Source of the DNA: Oidiodendron maius Zn
Taxonomy: Eukaryota > Ascomycota > Leotiomycetes > Myxotrichaceae
Reading direction: 5' to 3'
Assembly (NCBI GenBank): GCA_000827325.1
Contig: KN832876.1
Coordinates: 372,001 to 436,000, forward strand
Length of the DNA stretch: 64,000 nt
Every line of letters begins with the position of its first letter. Within the stretch, counting starts at the first letter, position 1. Position numbers and translations under genes: made by a program. Below, piece by piece: positions 59,013 through 64,000 of the stretch. The notes under the pieces are model-generated. The model had not been told where the DNA came from. It worked only from the letters and a program-made list of their open reading frames with translations, and made no database searches.

Positions 59013-59543
59013 CTAGAAGTGTGCATCACGCGGTGCTACGATGATGTTAACTGAGTGTCCACGCACCCGGATGATATAGATGACTTACGATCAAGAATTG
59101 GCGGTGGCAGGTTTCTCTCATATTTCGATCCTAATTCCGCAATGTAAGTAATGAACTGGGGGTATGAGGGAACTTGTCCCTGGGTGGTGGAACGAACCTC
59201 CCGGAGCAGTTGGTGGGCGATATGGGTCTGGGTGCTTCCATTTCTCGAGGAGTTCCTCCGTCTCCTTGAATAATGCCTATTGGACCAATAATTAGCTCAG
59301 ATACGTCCATCAGAGCAATGGGGAGACCTGCCAACTGTTGTCTAGGGTCCCGGACGTTCTTGTTCTTCTCGAATAACGACCGGATGTACATCGCCTGACC
59401 CCTCCAGAGATGTCGGTGAACAGCCCAGTCGAGGGCTAGCTTGAGGGAGCGCCTGTAGAGCGACCTATGTGGGGGATTGGTCAGTTTATTGTCTTCAAGC
59501 TTGGGGGTGAGAAGACGTACAATACTGCTGGGTTTGGTGCCAT
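59013..59543 (-). CDS. NDUFB9: Complex I accessory subunit NDUFB9 (B22, LYR family)
   Basis: LYR-motif subunit of NADH:ubiquinone oxidoreductase. Five small exons: 59543-59521, 59464-59332, 59276-59198, 59130-59089 and 59035-59013, total 99 aa. The LYR motif is in MAPNPAVLSLYRRSLKLAL. Conserved text: WAVHRHLWRGQAMYIRSLFE, then ETEELLEKWKHPDPYRPPTA and GGSKYERNLPPPILD, ending PPRDAHF. Intron 2 is GC-AG (TTG then GCAGGT; AATAG acceptor; 55 nt). The GT two bases beyond would shift the frame, and only the GC donor joins QQL to ALFKETEE. First and last exons are 23 nt each, so automatic callers may truncate this gene. Confidence 0.9.
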
Positions 59544-59901
59544 CTTATTTAGCAGAAGGAGGTCAACTTGCAGCGTCGTAGTCCCCAGCTAATTGTTAAT
59601 ATTCAAACGTCCTCTAATTCAGTGACTCGCCCTCTCGTCCAATTGTACCGTAGATCTGAATACTGATGCGGTGTGGGCGTCTTAGAGCAGAATTGTCGTC
59701 GGGAGTTCTGGCGTCTCGGTGGTTCTGTGGTCCTGTGGTTCTGGCGGCTCCTGACGTTAGTGCCGATCCGTCAGGCTCGAACTTCTTTGCCGTAAGTCCC
59801 CGGGAAGCTTGGGATTTTACCAGCACCTACATCACATCATCACTCCACCATATCCAATTCCCCTGTGTGGCATCTCGTTTTCTCTCCTTGCTTGCATCAT
59901 T
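59544..59901. promoter_or_regulatory. Shared divergent promoter of NDUFB9 and KGD2
   Basis: 358 bp between ATGs of two nuclear genes for mitochondrial proteins. The KGD2 frame is open upstream to 59809, but the better start is at 59902. I cannot name a binding site here with confidence. Confidence 0.5.
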
Positions 59902-61357
59902 ATGCTCTCTAGACGGGTCCTGGTAGCATCCCGCTTCTTGCGGGCTCCTCGAGCGCCGCAATTGCGGTATCCTTTCCCTGTGGTACAGCAGTTCCGCTCC
60001 TATGCAGACCAGGTCGTCAAGGTCCCGGAGATGGCCGAGTCAATCTCGGAGGGCACCTTAAAGCAATGGTCGAAGCAGGTTGGCGATTTTGTCGAGCAGG
60101 ATGAAGAGATTGCCACCATTGAGACGGACAAGGCAAGCCCACCCTACCTATCCTTCCACAGACTCGGTGAAAGGGGAGTGAAAGCTCATATCTACCTCTG
60201 CAGATCGATGTCGCTGTCAATGCTCCAGCATCAGGCACAATAAGGGAGTTTTTCGCGAACGAGGAGGATACCGTTGTCGTTGGACAGGATCTCGTTCGTC
60301 TGGAGCTAGGTGGTGAGGGGGCTTCAAAGGCAGATTCTGGGTCGAAGGAGGCTGCTCCAAGCAAAGAGCCAGCACCCTCAGAATCTGAGCCTGCGAGGCA
60401 AGAGGAGTCGAAACCAAAAGAGCAGTCGAGTCCTCCTCCACCACCTCAAGAAAAGAAAGCCGAGCCCAAAAAGGAGGCGGCACCAAAGCCAACAACATCG
60501 AGCAAAAATGAGCCCGCACCAAGCGCCTCTGCCTCCCCTCTTGGAAACCGGGAAGAGCGCCGTGTATGTGATTTTGCCAATACCAAAGATGGTCGGAGAT
60601 TACTGATATCTACCACAGGTCAAGATGAATCGCATGCGTCTGCGGATCGCTGAGCGCCTAAAGCAGTCTCAGAACACAGCTGCCTCCCTTACGACTTTCA
60701 ATGAGGTTGACATGTCCTCACTTATGGAATTCCGAAAACTCTACAAGGACGATGTGTTGAAGAAAACCGGCGTCAAGCTGGGCTTCATGAGCGCCTTCTC
60801 CCGCGCGTGCGTCTTGGCAATGAGGGATATTCCGGCTGTGAACGCGTCTATCGAAGGAGCGAATGGTGGTGACACCATTGTATACAGGGACTATGTTGAC
60901 ATCAGTGTTGCGGTCGCTACGGAAAAGGGCCTGGTGACTCCTGTTGTTCGGAACACGGAGGCAATGGATCTGATCACAATCGAGAAATCCATTGCTGATC
61001 TTGGCAAGAAGGTATCTACAACCCATCTTCTGCTAGTATTATATTCTAATCTTGCTCTAGGCTCGCGACAACAAGCTCACCATCGAAGACATGGCCGGTG
61101 GTACTTTCACCATTAGCAACGGAGGCGTGTTTGGCTCGCTGATGGGCACACCCATCATCAACCTTCCCCAGACAGCCGTGCTCGGATTACATGCTATCAA
61201 GGAGAAGCCGGTGGTCGTCAACGGGCAGATCGTCATCCGACCCATGATGTACCTGGCACTGACGTACGACCATCGCCTGTTGGATGGTAGGGAGGCAGTC
61301 CAGTTTTTAGTTAAGGTTAAGGAGTACATCGAGGACCCACGGCGGATGCTCCTGTAA
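59902..61357 (+). CDS. KGD2: 2-oxoglutarate dehydrogenase E2 (dihydrolipoyl succinyltransferase)
   Basis: Transfers succinyl from E1-generated succinyl-lipoate to CoA, in the mitochondrial matrix. Exons 59902-60132, 60204-60563, 60619-61011 and 61061-61357 give 426 aa. Presequence: [20 protein letters not shown]. The lipoyl domain carries the lipoylated K77 in ETDK, which is the very last codon of exon 1. Intron 1 is GC-AG (AAG then GCAAGC, a near-consensus GC donor; acceptor CTGCAG). A Pro/Lys/Glu-rich linker replaces the E1/E3-binding domain ([18 protein letters not shown]), as expected for KGD2 and unlike pyruvate dehydrogenase E2. The catalytic domain ends with H399 and D403 in TYDHRLLDG. 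Confidence 0.96.
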
Positions 61358-62076
61358 AATTTGGCATACACTTGTTTTCTCCTTTGTTGTACCGATATCT
61401 CGGGGCTGGCAGGAATAGAATCGCTCTGTCCAGTGGTGTAATTGTAAAGACGCATTTAAATTCTGACCCAATATAGGTAATGCATGACCCTATGTGCCTC
61501 CATGACTTCTGCAGACAAACTTTTTGTGCTGATGCTTGGGCTTGTTTAATATATTGGGTAATCGCTGGTTGTTAATTGAGATAATCTCTTCTTAGCTGTC
61601 TTTTCTCTGTATGCTTGGTAAATTATACTTGAATCTTGATTGTTCTCCGATTTTAAAAACCCACAAATTACTTAAATATACGATACAATCACTAAGCCCT
61701 ACAATTTTCACCTACAAAGCACGTAGTCTGCGAAACCAAGCATGGAGAATAATATGAATCATATCACGAAGCAAAATAAAACTCGCAGAGGTGACTTGCA
61801 AGGAAAGTTAAGACTTTGGAAGTTCCAAACAAATTTTCGGGGGGGGGGGGGATGGCTAAGGCGCGGGCACGCGAGCTCGTTTCAGGACGAAACGACGAGA
61901 AACGAACATTGAAACGCGATTCGATAGATCTAGGTGGTAAATTATGGACGGGATCATCACGCGTACTTAAACAATAATTTTGAGGGATTACACATTAATT
62001 ATATTCATACGTCTAGCCTATCTACTATTACAATCCAGAGCACCATGAGACATCGTACACAAATGCGCAGAACACA
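61358..62076. other. Intergenic region between convergent KGD2 and LCB1
   Basis: About 0.7 kb, AT-rich. It holds a run of 13 G at 61839-61851 and, 25 bp on, a 7-bp stem at 61877-61895 (TCGTTTC / GAAACGA, 5-nt loop). No gene is supported. Confidence 0.5.
61839..61851 (+). repeat. Poly-G run (13)
   Basis: A homopolymer of 13 G between convergent genes. A similar run of 11 G lies at 55792-55802, also between convergent genes. Length may be affected by sequencing error. Confidence 0.7.
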
Positions 62077-63848
62077 TCAGCTCGTCGCCGGGAGACCCAG
62101 CTTACTGTTGGCCTTCCTCGTCATGACTTTTGTAATAGCGTGTCTGATCGTGATGCCCGCCTTCTCGATTTCCTTCTTCGAGAGACCGGTGGTGATGCAC
62201 ACTTTAAGCGCGGGCTGGAACTTCCACCCTTCGTCCTTGCCATTGCTGTTGGGGCCAGTAGGCATGCCTTTGAGACGGGTGATGAGAACGCCGTTGGCGA
62301 GAGTCTGAGGATGTTAGAGACAGGTAAACATTTGTAGATGTGAAGGAGGTGGGGATTACCTCGTCAACGCAATCCTGCAGGATGCGCTCCTGCTCGTCGT
62401 GGCTCAAACGCCGCGAGTTGATGACTTCGGGCCTGAGCACGAGGAGCATGACTGGATTCTCGGGGTAGCTCGTGCAGTAAACCCAATCGCTCCGGGGATC
62501 CAGTTGGGCTCGCATCGCCCTGATATTTTCTCGGCTCTGGACAAGAATATCGGGGTTGCTCTGGAGCATGCTGATAGTTTCGCTCGCGGTGGTAGCCAAC
62601 ATAGCAGGTAAAGCGGCAGAGAAAGTGTATGATGCAGCTGAAATGCGCTGGTGTTCGACTACGTCGGTAGAACCTGCGCAGAAGCCACCGCCAGCACAAA
62701 GAGGACCAGCGAGAGATCCGATAAGCATCTCAACTTGCGAAGCATCAACATTTTGGGCTTCCGTGAGACCCCGACCCGTTCTCCCGAGAACTCCGAATGA
62801 CCAGGTTTCATCGAGCATGAGGCGGAACTTATATCGGTGCTTGAGTTCCACCTAGCCATGCGTTAGATTAGGTATATGAGTCAGATGGTATACTGACAAG
62901 TTTTGGCAAGTCCACACAATCTCCAACCGCTTCAGAAAGGCCCTCTGTGACAATGAATCTTCTCGTCAATGGCTTTTTAGCCCCGTCCTTGACAACCTTC
63001 TGCAGAACCCGCTCCAAGTCCTCCATATCGTTGTGCTCGAAGTACTTAATGGTGCTTCTGCTGATTTGGAGGCCCTTTCGAATGGCGTAGTTGACAGCTC
63101 TGTCCGCGACAATTATGTCCCCCCTCTTGCAGAACGCCGGGATCACGCTGGAGATGGTGGAGAATGCTTGGGCATAGACGATGCAACCTTCGGTCCCTAG
63201 GTAAGAGGCGATATCTGCTTCCGTCTTCATGTGCACGTCCTGGGTACCGTAAAACTGGGGAGGGCCACATGGTCCCACGCCGTAGGTGCGTAGGGTTTGG
63301 ATTGCCTTCTCTTTGATATGGTCATTGCCAACGAAGTTGTAAAAGTTGTAGGATGCTAAATTGGTGACCGTCCGGCCATTGGAAAGTTTGGACTTCGGGC
63401 CTGTAGGTCTGGGACAGTCAGCTCAAGGAATAGGAGGGATTATTGATTCAGCATTTACCCAACAATGACGGGCAATTTCTCGGCCTCCACCTCCTCAAAG
63501 GAAGTCCGCGGCGCCACAAGAGGCTCAGGAGTCCACTCATCGACAAGGTCGTCAATCTCCTGTTGTCTTCATCAGCGATCCCCCTCGCCTTTGCACGGAA
63601 GGGTAGGATTTGCGTACGTCCTCAGTTAGAGTCACGAAGTTTCCACTGTGAGTCGCATATGAGGGTGCAAGAAGGTAGCGGATGAAGAAGATCACCAGGA
63701 TCAACTCAATGGCCGAGCGGACGGGGTCGTTCTGATAACTCGACTGGATATATCGGACGAGCATGGCGGAGCCCGGGACCTTCTGGAAGGTGTGATTGAT
63801 CTCATTGATAGAGTCCAGCACAAATCGCTGGGCATCTTGGAACTCCAT
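62077..63848 (-). CDS. LCB1: Serine palmitoyltransferase subunit 1
   Basis: Regulatory subunit of the ER enzyme that makes 3-ketosphinganine from serine and palmitoyl-CoA. Five exons: 63848-63618, 63559-63459, 63408-62898, 62851-62360 and 62304-62077, total 520 aa, in phase ([52 protein letters not shown]). One N-terminal membrane segment is visible ([17 protein letters not shown]). The fold-type I core includes [19 protein letters not shown] and [18 protein letters not shown]. The PLP lysine of the partner subunit is absent, as expected for Lcb1. The tail [17 protein letters not shown] is somewhat longer than in many homologues. Together with the desaturase at 8.5-10.3 kb it covers two steps of sphingolipid synthesis. 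Confidence 0.96.
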
Positions 63849-64000
63849 CTCGTCTTCGAGTAGTGGAGAGCGAGGAAACGTTAATTGTGAAGAGGATGAA
63901 GGCGTACCTTGTTGAGTAATGGTCACTCTGGGCTGCGTCCCTGATAATTTACCCGTCAAGTTACGCGTATGACAGGATGAGGGCACGTGACCCCACCACA
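63849..64000. promoter_or_regulatory. LCB1 upstream region with CACGTG box
   Basis: The last 152 bases are the LCB1 leader and proximal promoter. CACGTG lies at 63984-63989, about 136 bp before the ATG. The LCB1 frame is open upstream without conserved sequence. Confidence 0.4.

Overview
The window is nuclear DNA of a filamentous ascomycete (Pezizomycotina; a leotiomycete-like species is my guess and is not proven). The evidence is dense single-copy eukaryotic genes and many short introns, mostly 45-100 nt, with GT(A/G)NGT donors and CTAAC/CTGAC branch points close to the acceptor. Some gene families are absent from budding yeast but kept in moulds: an augmin subunit, a DNAJC3/p58IPK-type chaperone, a delta-8 sphingolipid desaturase and NDUFB9 of complex I. 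I spliced the genes by hand; every exon junction given below keeps frame and restores family-conserved sequence.

Layout, left to right. 0-6 kb: 3' end of a Gbp2-like RRM protein, an unrecognised Cys-containing protein, then the divergent pair SRP14 (-) / SGD1-NOM1 (+). 6-15 kb: LPD1 (E3), a cytochrome b5-fused sphingolipid desaturase, VAC14, and convergent HAUS1. 15-20.5 kb: DNAJC3-like ER chaperone, LDB17/SPIN90, GAR1 (-). 20.5-28 kb: cytosolic threonyl-tRNA synthetase, a Slm1/2-type PH protein, phosphatidylserine synthase (-). 28-36.5 kb: a zinc metallopeptidase with a jacalin-like tail (-), a Whi5-type G1/S repressor (+), a 2EXR protein (+). 36.6-45 kb: POM152 (-), a UCH-type deubiquitinase (+), an FBXO21-like F-box/SirB1/YccV protein (-). 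46.6-56 kb: an SPX-RING ligase (-), JJJ1 (+), ATG4 (-), SQS1 (+). 56.7-64 kb: divergent histones H2B/H2A, NDUFB9 (-) head-to-head with KGD2 (+), and LCB1 (-).

Most genes are core housekeeping, and the window is not a secondary-metabolite or pathogenicity island. Several divergent pairs share short promoters (SRP14/SGD1, GAR1/ThrRS, NDUFB9/KGD2, H2B/H2A). Functional echoes across the window: E2 (KGD2) and E3 (LPD1) of 2-oxoglutarate dehydrogenase; LCB1 and the sphingolipid desaturase; VAC14, the Slm-type protein and CHO1 in lipid signalling and synthesis. I saw no transposon, viral relic, tRNA, rRNA or CRISPR array.

The points most worth a second look are: a chromodomain-like module inside SQS1; two GC-AG introns in the head-to-head mitochondrial genes NDUFB9 and KGD2, one placed exactly at the lipoyl-lysine codon; a perfect inverted pair of MluI boxes downstream of the Whi5 gene; a helically phased pair of CACGTG boxes upstream of VAC14; and an unrecognised gene at 1.2-2.1 kb with an unexplained open frame after it.
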